Position numbers and translations under genes: made by a program. The notes beneath the pieces are model-generated. The model was not told the DNA's origin. It did no database searches and worked only from the letters and a program-made list of their open reading frames with translations. Shown piece after piece: positions 1 through 6,331 of a DNA stretch of 9,955 nt. Source of the DNA: Actinomycetota bacterium (lineage in GTDB: Bacteria; Actinomycetota; Acidimicrobiia; Acidimicrobiales; BP-101); the NCBI GenBank assembly GCA_030838265.1, contig JAUTXA010000032.1:1-9955 (forward strand). Reading direction: 5' to 3'. Within the stretch, counting starts at the first letter, position 1; each line of letters opens with the position of its first letter.

Positions 1-661
1 CCAGCTGCGCGTCCTTCGACCGTTGCAGGTCGGCCTGCTGGGAGGCGATCTGGTTGCGGCGGTTGCGGGCGTCGTCGCGCTTTGACTCCACCGACTGTTG
101 GAGGTCGAGGGCCTGGAGGCTGACGAAGCGAAGGTGGTCGACGGCCTCCTTCTGGGCCTGGAGGATGGCGTTGGTGTAGCCCTTCTCGGCCGCCAGCTCG
201 CGCTGGGTGCGGACCTCGAGGCTGACGTCGGCCAGGACGGCGGAAGGCTGGTGGATGTAGGCCCGCACGGCCCGGTTGCGCAGTTCCTGGCGCGCCGCCG
301 CCACCTCGGCCTTGGCCGCTGTGAGCTTCAGCTCGGCGGTGACAAGCTGGGCCGACACGCCCTCGAGATCCTTCTCGGCTCCGTCGAGGCCGACTTGCAC
401 TTGGGCGATCTGGTGGGTGACGCGGTCGAGCTCGTTGTTCAACGACGCCTTCTGGGCGTTGACCTTGTCGAGGCGACCGAGGAGGTCGGCCTCTTCGGCC
501 GAGGCCTCGTCCACTTGGTCCTTGAGCGTCGCGATCTTGGACGTGATCTGGCTCTGCTGGGCCTTGCTCGACGAGGTCGAGGCGTGGGCCGTGCCGGGGA
601 TGACCGTGGGCAGGACGAAGGCCAAGGCCGCGGCGCAGAGCACCGCCCCCCGCAGGCGCAT
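1..661 (-). CDS. Secreted coiled-coil protein, N-terminal part (probable FtsX-linked peptidoglycan hydrolase or activator)
   Basis: Reading the minus strand from an ATG at 661 gives 220 codons open to the left edge, so the 3' end is missing. Residues 1-27 form a signal peptide: basic MRLRG, a hydrophobic core at about 6-20, and a likely signal-peptidase site after AHA (25-27). From about 33 to the edge the protein is rich in Q, E, K, A and L with heptad-like spacing, indicating long coiled coils. The stretch RNRAVRAYIHQ (128-138) resembles the conserved segment between helices in EnvC/PcsB/NlpC-type coiled-coil proteins. In those families the coiled coil is held by FtsX and a C-terminal M23, CHAP or NlpC/P60 domain cuts, or activates cutting of, septal peptidoglycan. 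That domain would lie outside the window, so the catalytic class is unknown. The position downstream of ftsEX supports the role. A GTG two codons upstream (667) is an alternative start; neither start has a clear Shine-Dalgarno. Confidence 0.8.
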   Translation of the reverse strand, partial: MRLRGAVLCAAALAFVLPTVIPGTAHASTSSSKAQQSQITSKIATLKDQVDEASAEEADLLGRLDKVNAQKASLNNELDRVTHQIAQVQVGLDGAEKDLEGVSAQLVTAELKLTAAKAEVAAARQELRNRAVRAYIHQPSAVLADVSLEVRTQRELAAEKGYTNAILQAQKEAVDHLRFVSLQALDLQQSVESKRDDARNRRNQIASQQADLQRSKDAQL

Positions 662-685
662 TCTCACACGAGCAACTTTAACCAC

Positions 686-691
686 ATTATC
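686..691 (-). promoter_or_regulatory. Candidate -10 element for the coiled-coil protein gene
   Basis: On the minus strand this reads GATAAT, five of six matches to TATAAT, in otherwise GC-rich DNA. It would place the transcript start near 679, about 18 nt before the ATG at 661, giving a short leader without a Shine-Dalgarno. No good -35 hexamer is visible 16-19 nt upstream. The assignment rests on the hexamer and its position only. Confidence 0.4.
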
Positions 692-695
692 CACA
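687..695 (+). promoter_or_regulatory. Perfect DnaA-box sequence TTATCCACA
   Basis: The nine bases match the consensus DnaA box TTATNCACA exactly, in its high-affinity form. It lies in the divergent intergenic region between the coiled-coil gene and the permease and overlaps the candidate -10 of the former. I see only this one box here and no AT-rich unwinding region or dnaA/dnaN genes, so it is not an origin. It could be a DnaA-responsive promoter site or chance. Confidence 0.4.
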
Positions 696-841
696 GATGT
701 CACGGGCCCTCCGGGCTACCCCCAAGGAGTTTCATCGGCCGTGGCCAATGCCAAGTTGAGGTAATTGCCGGATGTGACAGGGCTGCGAGCCTCCCCGCCG
801 CCACGGGGGTGGGCACCCTTTCGCTGCCGCCTGCAAGTTCG

Positions 842-847
842 CATAGT
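842..847 (+). promoter_or_regulatory. Weak candidate -10 for the permease gene
   Basis: CATAGT matches TATAAT at four of six positions. Transcription would start about seven bases downstream, at or near the in-frame GTG at 854, which would make a leaderless mRNA. No convincing -35 is present. Confidence 0.2.
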
Positions 848-868
848 GGAAGCGTGGCTGCCGTCCGC

Positions 869-3151
869 ATGCTCACCAAGGCGTTCAACCGGTCCCACCG
901 CCGCAGCCTGGTGGCCTTCGTGCTCCTCGCCGGCCTCGGACTGGGCGTGGCCATCACCGCAGCCACTGGGGCCCGCCGCTCCGCCACCGCCTACGACCGG
1001 CTGCGGGCCAAGACCCTGGCCTTCGATGCGATTACCGACGGCCGAGAGCTCACGTCCGAAGGCATGACACGGCTGACGGGGTTGCCGTTCGTGACGGCGG
1101 CCGCCCGATTCACCTACACGCCGGTGGCGCCCGCTCCCCTGATCCCCGGTCAGACGGGCGGCGCCTTCCTCGGCCTCGACGACGACTTCCTCAACCGCGT
1201 GTACCGACCCCTGGTCCTGCATGGCCGGCTCCCGCGGCACGGCGCCGCCGATGAGGTCGTCATCAACGAAGCCATGGCCAAAGACGGCCACTTCCACGCC
1301 GGCCAGCGGGTGACCCTGCGCTCTGGCTTCGAGGAACCGAAAGACATCGGCCTCGTGACCGTCGTCGGTGTCGTCCGGGGCCAGTTCGACGTAGGCGCCA
1401 ACGCCGGGAACGCCTCCATGCTCCTTTCGGCGGCGTTCGGGGCGCGACACACAAGCGACCTCCAGCTCGGCCCGTCACCTGCCTGCATGGTTCGCCTGCG
1501 CCACGGCGAGGCCGACATCGCCCGGGTGCAGCGGGCGATCGAAGGGCTCGTCGGTCACGAGGTCCAGCTGATGTCGAGCCGCGGCGAGGCCGAATCGACG
1601 AACCGCACCCTCGGCGTGCAGACGTTCGCCGTGAACGCGGTCGCCGCCCTGGCCTTCCTCGCCACCATCGTGGCGGCCGGGCAAGCGCTCGCCCGCCTGC
1701 TGGCTGACGCCACCAACGAGGCTCCCCTACTCTTCGCGCTCGGCCTGCGGCCCCGGCAGCGGACGGTCTTGGGGGTGGCCCTCGCCGTGCCCATGGCCTT
1801 GGCCAGCGCCGCCGTCGGGGTGGCTGTCGCCATCGTCGCTTCGCCGCGGGTGCCCACGGGCCTGGCCCGCACCGTCGACCCCGATGTGGGGGTGCACATC
1901 GACCTCGTCGTCGTCCTCGCCGCCGTCGGCCTCTGGTTCGTGGTGCTGACCTTGGGGGGCGGCGCCCTCACGCGATGGGCGAGGCCGGCACGAGTGCAGG
2001 CCCGCGTGAGACGGTCGGGAAGCCTCGGAGCCAGCCTCCCCCTCGTCCCTCGCCTGGGCTGGCAGCTCGCCATCGGCTCGACGCAGGGTCCGGCCGGGGT
2101 GGCCGCCCGCTCTGCGTTGGTGGCCACCACGCTGGCGGTTGGCGGGCTGGTCGGCGTGCTGATGTTCCGGGCCTCGCTCGGCTTGCTCCTCGATGACCCA
2201 AGCCTGCGCGGCTGGGGCGCCGACGCCGGACTCACGACCGACAGCCGCGAGGCACTGACGGCCAGCGTGACCGCCTTGCGGAACGATCCCCGCGTACGCG
2301 CCGTCGCCGTCGGTCAGATCGTCGACCTCGTCATCGATGGACAGGCCGTCGAGACCTATGCCTTTGACGACGCCAACCCATCGCTGCGGCCGCCACTGCA
2401 CTCCGGGCGGACGCCCGTGCGCGCCGGCGAGATCGTCCTCGGTCCCGACACCGCTCGCCTGCTCCGTCGCCCCATCGGCTCCGTGGTCCGCCTCCGTGGT
2501 CCGGCCGGACGGGACACGGCCCGGGTAGTCGGGATCGCGTCCTTCCCCGAGGCCGGCAACAACGGCGACGTGGGCAACGGTGCCCTCGTCTCAACCGACG
2601 AGACCACGCGCCTCGGCTCCGAGCCCAACGCCGGGCTGGCGTTCATGCGACTCGCACCGGGAACCAAGGCCGATGACCTTCAGGGCGTGGTTCAAGACGT
2701 CGAGGTCATCGGACCGTTCGTCCCGTCCCGGGTCCACAACCTGGGTGAGGTCCGCTCCGTCCCCTGGCTGTTGGCCGCCCTGCTCGGCCTCATAGGCCTG
2801 GCCAGCGTGACCCACGCCTTGGTGCGTACGGTCCGCACGCGCCGTCGCGAGCTGGCCATCCTGGCCGCACTGGGCGCGGTGCGCCGCGAGCTGCGGCGCA
2901 TGGTGGCGTGGCAGGCCACGTGGATCGCCCTCTTGGGAATAGCGGTCGGGCTCGTCGGTGGCGTGATCCTCGGACGAGCCGCCTGGACGGCGACGGCCCG
3001 GAGCGCCGGCGTCATCAACCAGCCTGTGATCCGGTGGCTGCTGGTGTTGGCCTCGGTCATCGCCGTGTTCGTCGTCGTCGTCGCGGTGGCCGCGGCCACG
3101 GCCCGGGCTGCTCGCCGAGTGGATCCTGCTGTCGAGCTTCGCTCGGCCTGA
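869..3151 (+). CDS. ABC transporter permease of the FtsX/MacB superfamily, two FtsX modules
   Basis: The 760-residue product is a membrane protein built as two tandem FtsX-type modules. Predicted membrane segments are at about 13-31, 252-275, 298-325, 343-365, 413-433, 631-652, 684-704 and 722-745, a 1+3 then 1+3 pattern. Two extracytoplasmic domains (about 32-250 and 434-630) resemble MacB-type core domains; the first contains HGRLPRHGAADEVVINEAMA (119-138) followed by a VVGVVRGQFDV strand (165-175). Cytoplasmic RTRRRELAILAALGAVRREL (656-675) before the penultimate helix is the usual coupling-helix region, and the C-terminus DPAVELRSA is typical of the family. Such permeases work with a LolD/MacB-like ATPase in lipoprotein, lipid or peptide export or mechanotransmission; no ATPase gene is adjacent except ftsE, so the partner and substrate are unknown. 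The start follows the usual short N-terminus before helix 1; GTG at 854 is an alternative adding five residues. The gene ends 15 nt from the convergent ftsX. Confidence 0.85.
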   Translation: MLTKAFNRSHRRSLVAFVLLAGLGLGVAITAATGARRSATAYDRLRAKTLAFDAITDGRELTSEGMTRLTGLPFVTAAARFTYTPVAPAPLIPGQTGGAFLGLDDDFLNRVYRPLVLHGRLPRHGAADEVVINEAMAKDGHFHAGQRVTLRSGFEEPKDIGLVTVVGVVRGQFDVGANAGNASMLLSAAFGARHTSDLQLGPSPACMVRLRHGEADIARVQRAIEGLVGHEVQLMSSRGEAESTNRTLGVQTFAVNAVAALAFLATIVAAGQALARLLADATNEAPLLFALGLRPRQRTVLGVALAVPMALASAAVGVAVAIVASPRVPTGLARTVDPDVGVHIDLVVVLAAVGLWFVVLTLGGGALTRWARPARVQARVRRSGSLGASLPLVPRLGWQLAIGSTQGPAGVAARSALVATTLAVGGLVGVLMFRASLGLLLDDPSLRGWGADAGLTTDSREALTASVTALRNDPRVRAVAVGQIVDLVIDGQAVETYAFDDANPSLRPPLHSGRTPVRAGEIVLGPDTARLLRRPIGSVVRLRGPAGRDTARVVGIASFPEAGNNGDVGNGALVSTDETTRLGSEPNAGLAFMRLAPGTKADDLQGVVQDVEVIGPFVPSRVHNLGEVRSVPWLLAALLGLIGLASVTHALVRTVRTRRRELAILAALGAVRRELRRMVAWQATWIALLGIAVGLVGGVILGRAAWTATARSAGVINQPVIRWLLVLASVIAVFVVVVAVAAATARAARRVDPAVELRSA

Positions 3152-3166
3152 CTGTCCCTGCGCCGG

Positions 3167-4054
3167 CTACACGTCGAGGAAGCGGCGCACCGAGATGAAC
3201 GACGAGAGCAGCCCGCCCGCCGCGCCGAGGAACAGCAGCACGATGGCCGTGTTGAAGGCCTCGGCCGGCGTGGCCTTGATGGCCGCCCCGAACTCGGGTG
3301 TGACGACCAGCTTCATGACGAAGTCGCGCAGGCCGTAGACGATGGCCGAGGCGATGAGCCCGCCGGCCACGCCCTGCACCATGCCCTCGAGCATGAACGG
3401 TATTCGGATGAACCAGTTGGTGGCGCCGACCAGCTTCATCACGCCGACCTCTCGGCGACGGGCGAAGATTGCCATCTGGATGGTGATGAAGATGAGCAGG
3501 CCCGCCACCATCCCGAACACAGTCGCCAACACCGCAGCCACCAGCTGGCGCTCGTGGGCGTAGGTGAGCAGGGCGGCGATCTCCTTCTTGGCGTAGACCA
3601 CGTCCTCGACGCCGGCCCGGTCGACGAAGCGCTTGCCGATCACGTCGGTGAGCTCGGCCTGCTCGGGCACCACCCGGTACGACGGGGGCAGATCCTTGGC
3701 CTGCACCGAGTTCTTCATCTCAGGCTGGTCGGCGAAGAGCTGGTCGAACTCCTTCTTGGCCGCCTCCTGGTCGACGTAGAGATACCGCTTCACGTAGCGG
3801 CCCTTCATCGAGGCCAACTCGTGCTCGACGGCGTCGCTCTGCTGGGGGGACGCCGTCGTCTTCATGAAGATCGACAGCTCGACGCCGCCCCGCCAGCGCA
3901 GGGTCTGCCGGCTGACGCCCTGGCGCAACAGGAGGGCGCCCCCGACCAGGGTGAGCGACAGGGCGACCACCAGCACTGAGGCCAGGGTCATCAGCAGGTT
4001 GCGAGCGAGGTTGGTGGCGGTCTCGCGAACCGTGTAGCTGGCCGATACCGCCAT
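3167..4054 (-). CDS. ftsX: Cell division protein FtsX, permease-like subunit of FtsEX
   Basis: The 295-residue product has the FtsX layout: cytoplasmic N-terminus, membrane segment 1 at about 22-45, an extracytoplasmic domain at 46-170, then segments at about 172-195, 222-244 and 267-288, ending in SVRRFLDV. The motif RREVGVMKLVGATNWFIRIPF (200-220) after segment 2 is the diagnostic cytoplasmic coupling region. FtsX forms the membrane dimer bound by FtsE. In studied bacteria it passes ATP-driven movement through its outer domain to coiled-coil peptidoglycan hydrolases or activators at the division site. The ATG shares its A with the last base of the ftsE stop codon (TGATG), and only a weak GGGA lies upstream, so translation is probably coupled to ftsE. 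The length is normal for actinobacteria. The neighbouring secreted coiled-coil gene is the natural partner candidate. Confidence 0.96.
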   Translation of the reverse strand: MAVSASYTVRETATNLARNLLMTLASVLVVALSLTLVGGALLLRQGVSRQTLRWRGGVELSIFMKTTASPQQSDAVEHELASMKGRYVKRYLYVDQEAAKKEFDQLFADQPEMKNSVQAKDLPPSYRVVPEQAELTDVIGKRFVDRAGVEDVVYAKKEIAALLTYAHERQLVAAVLATVFGMVAGLLIFITIQMAIFARRREVGVMKLVGATNWFIRIPFMLEGMVQGVAGGLIASAIVYGLRDFVMKLVVTPEFGAAIKATPAEAFNTAIVLLFLGAAGGLLSSFISVRRFLDV

Positions 4055-4740
4055 CAGGTCCCGTAGCCGTAGACGCCGCGGGCCTGGTCGCGCACCAACG
4101 TGCCGCGATCGAGCTCGATGACCCGCCGGCGCATCGAGTCGACGATGCCCTGATCGTGGGTGGCCATGACGACGGTGGTGCCCGTCCGGTTGATGCGGTC
4201 GAGCAGTCGCATGATGCCGACCGTCGTGTTGGGGTCGAGGTTGCCGGTGGGCTCGTCGGCCAAGAGGATGAGGGGCCGGTTGACGAAGGCCCGGGCGATC
4301 GAGACCCGCTGCTGCTCACCGCCGGAGAGCTCGTCGGGCAGGTTCTCCATCTTCTTCCCAAGGCCCACCAGGTCGAGGATCTGGGGCACTTGAGACGCGA
4401 TGGTGTGGCGGGGCCGGCCGATGACCTCGAGGGCGAAGGCCACGTTCTCGTAGACCGACTTGTTGGGCAGCAGCTTGAAGTCCTGGAAGACCGAGCCGAT
4501 GTTGCGCCGCAGGTACGGCACCTTCCAGTGGCTGAGGCTGTTGATCTCCTTGCCGGCCACGAAGATGCTGCCGCCGTCGGGCTCTTCCTCCTTGGTCAGG
4601 AGGCGGAGGAACGTTGACTTACCCGAGCCCGAAGGTCCAACGAGGAAGACGAACTCCCCCTTCTGGATATCGAGGGAAACGTCCCGTAGAGCGACGGTAG
4701 AGCCCTTGTAGGACTTGGTGACGTGGTCGAGCCTGATCAT
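4054..4740 (-). CDS. ftsE: Cell division ATP-binding protein FtsE
   Basis: The product is a 228-residue ABC ATPase, the usual FtsE size. It has Walker A GPSGSGKST (35-43), Q-loop FQDFKLL (85-91), signature LSGGEQQRVSIARA (138-151), Walker B ILLADEPTGNLDP (158-170) and switch histidine in MATHDQGIVDSMRRRV (192-207). The N-terminus MIRLDHVTKSYKGS and C-terminus RGVYGYGT closely resemble mycobacterial FtsE as I remember it, setting it apart from general LolD-like ATPases. FtsE binds FtsX on the cytoplasmic face and powers the complex in division and septal wall hydrolysis. The reading frame stays open well upstream, but the ATG at 4740 gives the canonical family start and the upstream extension has no family resemblance. 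There is no clear Shine-Dalgarno before this ATG. The stop overlaps the ftsX start by one base. Confidence 0.97.
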   Translation of the reverse strand: MIRLDHVTKSYKGSTVALRDVSLDIQKGEFVFLVGPSGSGKSTFLRLLTKEEEPDGGSIFVAGKEINSLSHWKVPYLRRNIGSVFQDFKLLPNKSVYENVAFALEVIGRPRHTIASQVPQILDLVGLGKKMENLPDELSGGEQQRVSIARAFVNRPLILLADEPTGNLDPNTTVGIMRLLDRINRTGTTVVMATHDQGIVDSMRRRVIELDRGTLVRDQARGVYGYGT

Positions 4741-4787
4741 TGGGCGACGTGTCGGGCCCGCCCCGGACGGGCGAACGGCCAAAGACG

Positions 4788-4793
4788 AATCTA
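4788..4793 (-). promoter_or_regulatory. Candidate -10 for ftsEX
   Basis: The minus strand reads TAGATT, fitting the actinobacterial TANNNT pattern, and would give an ftsE leader of about 40 nt. No matching -35 is seen at 16-19 nt spacing. Confidence 0.3.
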
Positions 4794-5022
4794 GCAGCCG
4801 CGGCCCGGAAACTGGTGCCACCCACGCCTGGGGACACTTGACGCGCGCCGGCCGGATGGCGAACATGAGTCGACGGCGCGACCCGACGCCGAGCCGACGA
4901 CCGTGCCCCAGCCACGCCGTCGGTGAAGGGAGGGATACTCCCGGGTCGGAGGGCAATTCGGTTGTTCTGGCTCTGGCCGACTTCACGTCGCGGAGCGGAT
5001 GCTGGGGATTCGCCGTCGCGGC

Positions 5023-5028
5023 GAGGAG
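5023..5028 (+). promoter_or_regulatory. Shine-Dalgarno for the unknown gene
   Basis: GAGGAG lies four bases before the ATG at 5033. It decides this start over the long upstream in-frame extension, which lacks a comparable site. Confidence 0.7.
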
Positions 5029-5032
5029 AACG

Positions 5033-5629
5033 ATGCCCAGAGACAAGGACTTCAAGAAGCTCGTCCGCCAACGGATGCACGACACGGGCGAGCGCTACAC
5101 CGACGCCCGCGCCGCGATCGACCCCGACCACACCGATGCAAAGCCGGGTCAGTCCCGCGCCAGCCATCCTGACGGGGCCGTCTTCGAGCTCACCGGCTAC
5201 ACCATGGGCGACCGTCTCTCCCCGAACTCGGCCGGTCCGGTCTTCCGCGTCTTGCGACGGTTCCTCGACCCTCTCGCCGACCGGATGTTGACGCCGGCGC
5301 TCCCGACCCCTGGCTCGGTCGGCTTTCCGCTTCCGAAGATCTGGCGCCTGGTGGTGACGTCGACTGATCTCATCTTCTCGACGAGGGCCTCGTGGGGCGA
5401 CTCAGACGCCAGTGTCGAGGTTGGTCGCGTTCGTCGAGATCGGATCACCCACATCACCAGGATGGACCAGACGGGCCGGTCTGCGTTTCGTAGACGGGTC
5501 TTCAGCTTCCCTTACGTCTTGCTGGGCGTCGATGGCGACGACCCCGTCGTCCTCACCCTCATGGGCTCGGCCCCCACCGCCGCCGAGCTCGCGGCCAACA
5601 CCGACCGGCTGGTCGAGGAACTCAGGTGA
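5033..5629 (+). CDS. Protein of unknown function with RM..TGE.YT.AR motif and a beta-rich C-terminal half
   Basis: I do not recognise the full 198-residue protein. Residues 4-28 carry DKDFKKLVRQRM followed by TGERYTDARAA. I recall this type of short helical motif (K.LVR.RM..TGE.Y..A) at the N-terminus of many uncharacterised actinobacterial proteins, with no role known to me. A polar linker follows (30-48). Residues about 66-90 (FRVLRRFLDPLADRML) look helical. Residues 100-178 alternate hydrophobic strands (IWRLVVTSTDLIFST, RITHITRM, RVFSFPYVLLGVD, PVVLTLMG) and end in a helix (182-197), a pattern like a small PH-like or barrel fold; this is inference. There is no signal peptide or membrane segment, so it is probably cytoplasmic. 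A good Shine-Dalgarno and normal-looking composition argue for a real gene. It is divergent from ftsE and overlaps the phosphatase gene tail to tail by 8 nt. Confidence 0.8.
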   Translation: MPRDKDFKKLVRQRMHDTGERYTDARAAIDPDHTDAKPGQSRASHPDGAVFELTGYTMGDRLSPNSAGPVFRVLRRFLDPLADRMLTPALPTPGSVGFPLPKIWRLVVTSTDLIFSTRASWGDSDASVEVGRVRRDRITHITRMDQTGRSAFRRRVFSFPYVLLGVDGDDPVVLTLMGSAPTAAELAANTDRLVEELR

Positions 5630-6314
5630 GGGGTTCGGGCGCGGAGAAGAACGTGGAGCTCAGGTGGGTGGTGTCGTTGTAGCGGCGGAGCACCGAGTAC
5701 TCGGGCGTCACCACCAGGTGGGAGATCGACGCGTTGTCGCTCAGGAACGAGAAGGGGCGAGCCCCGGTCGCGGCGGCGAGGATCTGGCTGATGACCCCGC
5801 CGTGGGAGAACACGGCCACCGCCTGGTCGGGGTGGGCGGCGGCGATGCGGCCGAGGCCGGCGGCGACGCGGGCCGCGAAGGCATCGGCCGGCTCGGCGCC
5901 GGGGATGACGTCCCACCGCTGCTCGGCCCACATGCGCACGGCGGCGGGGTGGCCCTCGGCGGTGTGCCGGCGGAAGGAGCCGCCCTCCCACTCGCCGAGG
6001 TGGACCTCGCGCAGGTCGGCCTCGACGGCGGGCTCGAGCCCCAAGGCGGCGGCCAAGGGCGCCGCCGTCTGGGCCGTGCGCTGCAAGTTGGTGACGTAGA
6101 TGGCGGCGATGGCCTCGCCGGCCAACCGCGCTCCCACCCGCTCGGCCTGCTCGAGCCCGACGGGGTCGAGCTGCGGGTCGCCATGGCCATCGACCATCGG
6201 GAACGACTCGCCCTCGCGAACCGGCGCCGACTCACCGTGGCGGATCAGCAGCACGTCACACGCCCCCGCCGGGCGGGCGAACTGGGCCTGGCGATACTCC
6301 TTCGGCTCGGTCAC
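5622..6314 (-). CDS. Histidine phosphatase family protein (phosphoglycerate mutase-like)
   Basis: The 230-residue product belongs to the histidine phosphatase superfamily. It shows LIRHGES (23-29) with the phosphate-accepting His26, the second phosphate-pocket arginine in TNLQRTAQTA (75-84), the acid residue region LREVHLGEWEGG (101-112) and the second catalytic histidine in VFSHGGVISQIL (168-179). Members dephosphorylate sugar phosphates, phosphoglycerates, nucleotides or cobalamin intermediates, and a few are true cofactor-dependent mutases. The substrate cannot be read from sequence, and the size and WEG motif fit the broad CobC/GpmB-like phosphatase group. The start is a GTG eight bases after a strong GAGGGAGG. 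The frame is open further upstream, but that part overlaps prfB in another frame. It begins 17 nt after the prfB stop and is probably co-transcribed with it. It is likely cytoplasmic. Confidence 0.9.
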   Translation of the reverse strand: MTEPKEYRQAQFARPAGACDVLLIRHGESAPVREGESFPMVDGHGDPQLDPVGLEQAERVGARLAGEAIAAIYVTNLQRTAQTAAPLAAALGLEPAVEADLREVHLGEWEGGSFRRHTAEGHPAAVRMWAEQRWDVIPGAEPADAFAARVAAGLGRIAAAHPDQAVAVFSHGGVISQILAAATGARPFSFLSDNASISHLVVTPEYSVLRRYNDTTHLSSTFFSAPEPLT

Positions 6315-6322
6315 GGGGCGCG

Positions 6323-6330
6323 CCTCCCTC
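6323..6330 (-). promoter_or_regulatory. Shine-Dalgarno for the histidine phosphatase
   Basis: The minus strand reads GAGGGAGG, eight bases before the GTG at 6314. It supports GTG over the in-frame extension into prfB and sits inside the 17-nt prfB-phosphatase gap. Confidence 0.75.
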
Positions 6331-6331
6331 A

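Larger units (their letters stand above)
662..868. other. Divergent intergenic region between the coiled-coil gene and the permease
   Basis: About 207 nt lie between the two opposed starts. The left end carries the DnaA box and GATAAT element. The rest shows only small symmetries: a five-base inverted repeat CCCCG/CGGGG around 795-812 and TGGC/GCCA near 741-753. No small ORF with a ribosome binding site is convincing, and I see no RNA gene or riboswitch. Confidence 0.6.
4741..5032. other. Divergent intergenic region between ftsE and the unknown gene
   Basis: This 292-nt gap should hold promoters for both directions. On the ftsE side there is a TAGATT hexamer and a small inverted repeat, GCCCG (4756-4760) and CGGGC (4768-4772), in the presumed leader. 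On the other side GGGAG (4928-4932) and CTCCC (4938-4942) form a five-base inverted repeat around GATACT (4934-4939), a possible -10 or operator. The plus frame stays open across the region, but that is common in GC-rich DNA and the encoded residues look unstructured. I see no RNA gene or riboswitch. Confidence 0.5.

Noticed and set aside
698..779. GTCAC at 699-703 and TGTGAC at 774-779 as possible MtrA-type regulator sites
   Set aside because: They are opposite in orientation, far apart and only six bases long, too weak to call without a motif scan.
98..868. Plus-strand open frame extending the permease upstream by 257 codons
   Set aside because: It lies mostly antisense to the clear coiled-coil protein gene, has low-complexity LG/VD-rich composition, and the permease family starts near 869.
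1555..2401. Long minus-strand open frames inside the permease
   Set aside because: They are composition shadows of the membrane protein gene, rich in R, P, A, T and S or G and H, with no ribosome site or family resemblance.
3068..3083. GTC trinucleotide run
   Set aside because: It simply encodes consecutive valines in the last membrane segment of the permease.
3152..3166. Bidirectional terminator between the permease and ftsX
   Set aside because: The 15-nt gap and flanks show no stem-loop or T-run.
4756..4772. Inverted repeat in the ftsE leader as an attenuator or riboswitch
   Set aside because: A five-base GC stem with a seven-base loop is expected by chance at this base composition and has no U-run.
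4715..5032. N-terminal extension of the unknown protein back to 4715 or 4856
   Set aside because: The ATG at 5033 has a strong Shine-Dalgarno and begins the recognisable motif; the upstream residues look like translated intergenic DNA.
4741..5085. N-terminal extension of FtsE by about 115 residues
   Set aside because: FtsE proteins begin at the MIRLDHVTK-type sequence; the upstream part is unstructured and overlaps the divergent gene.
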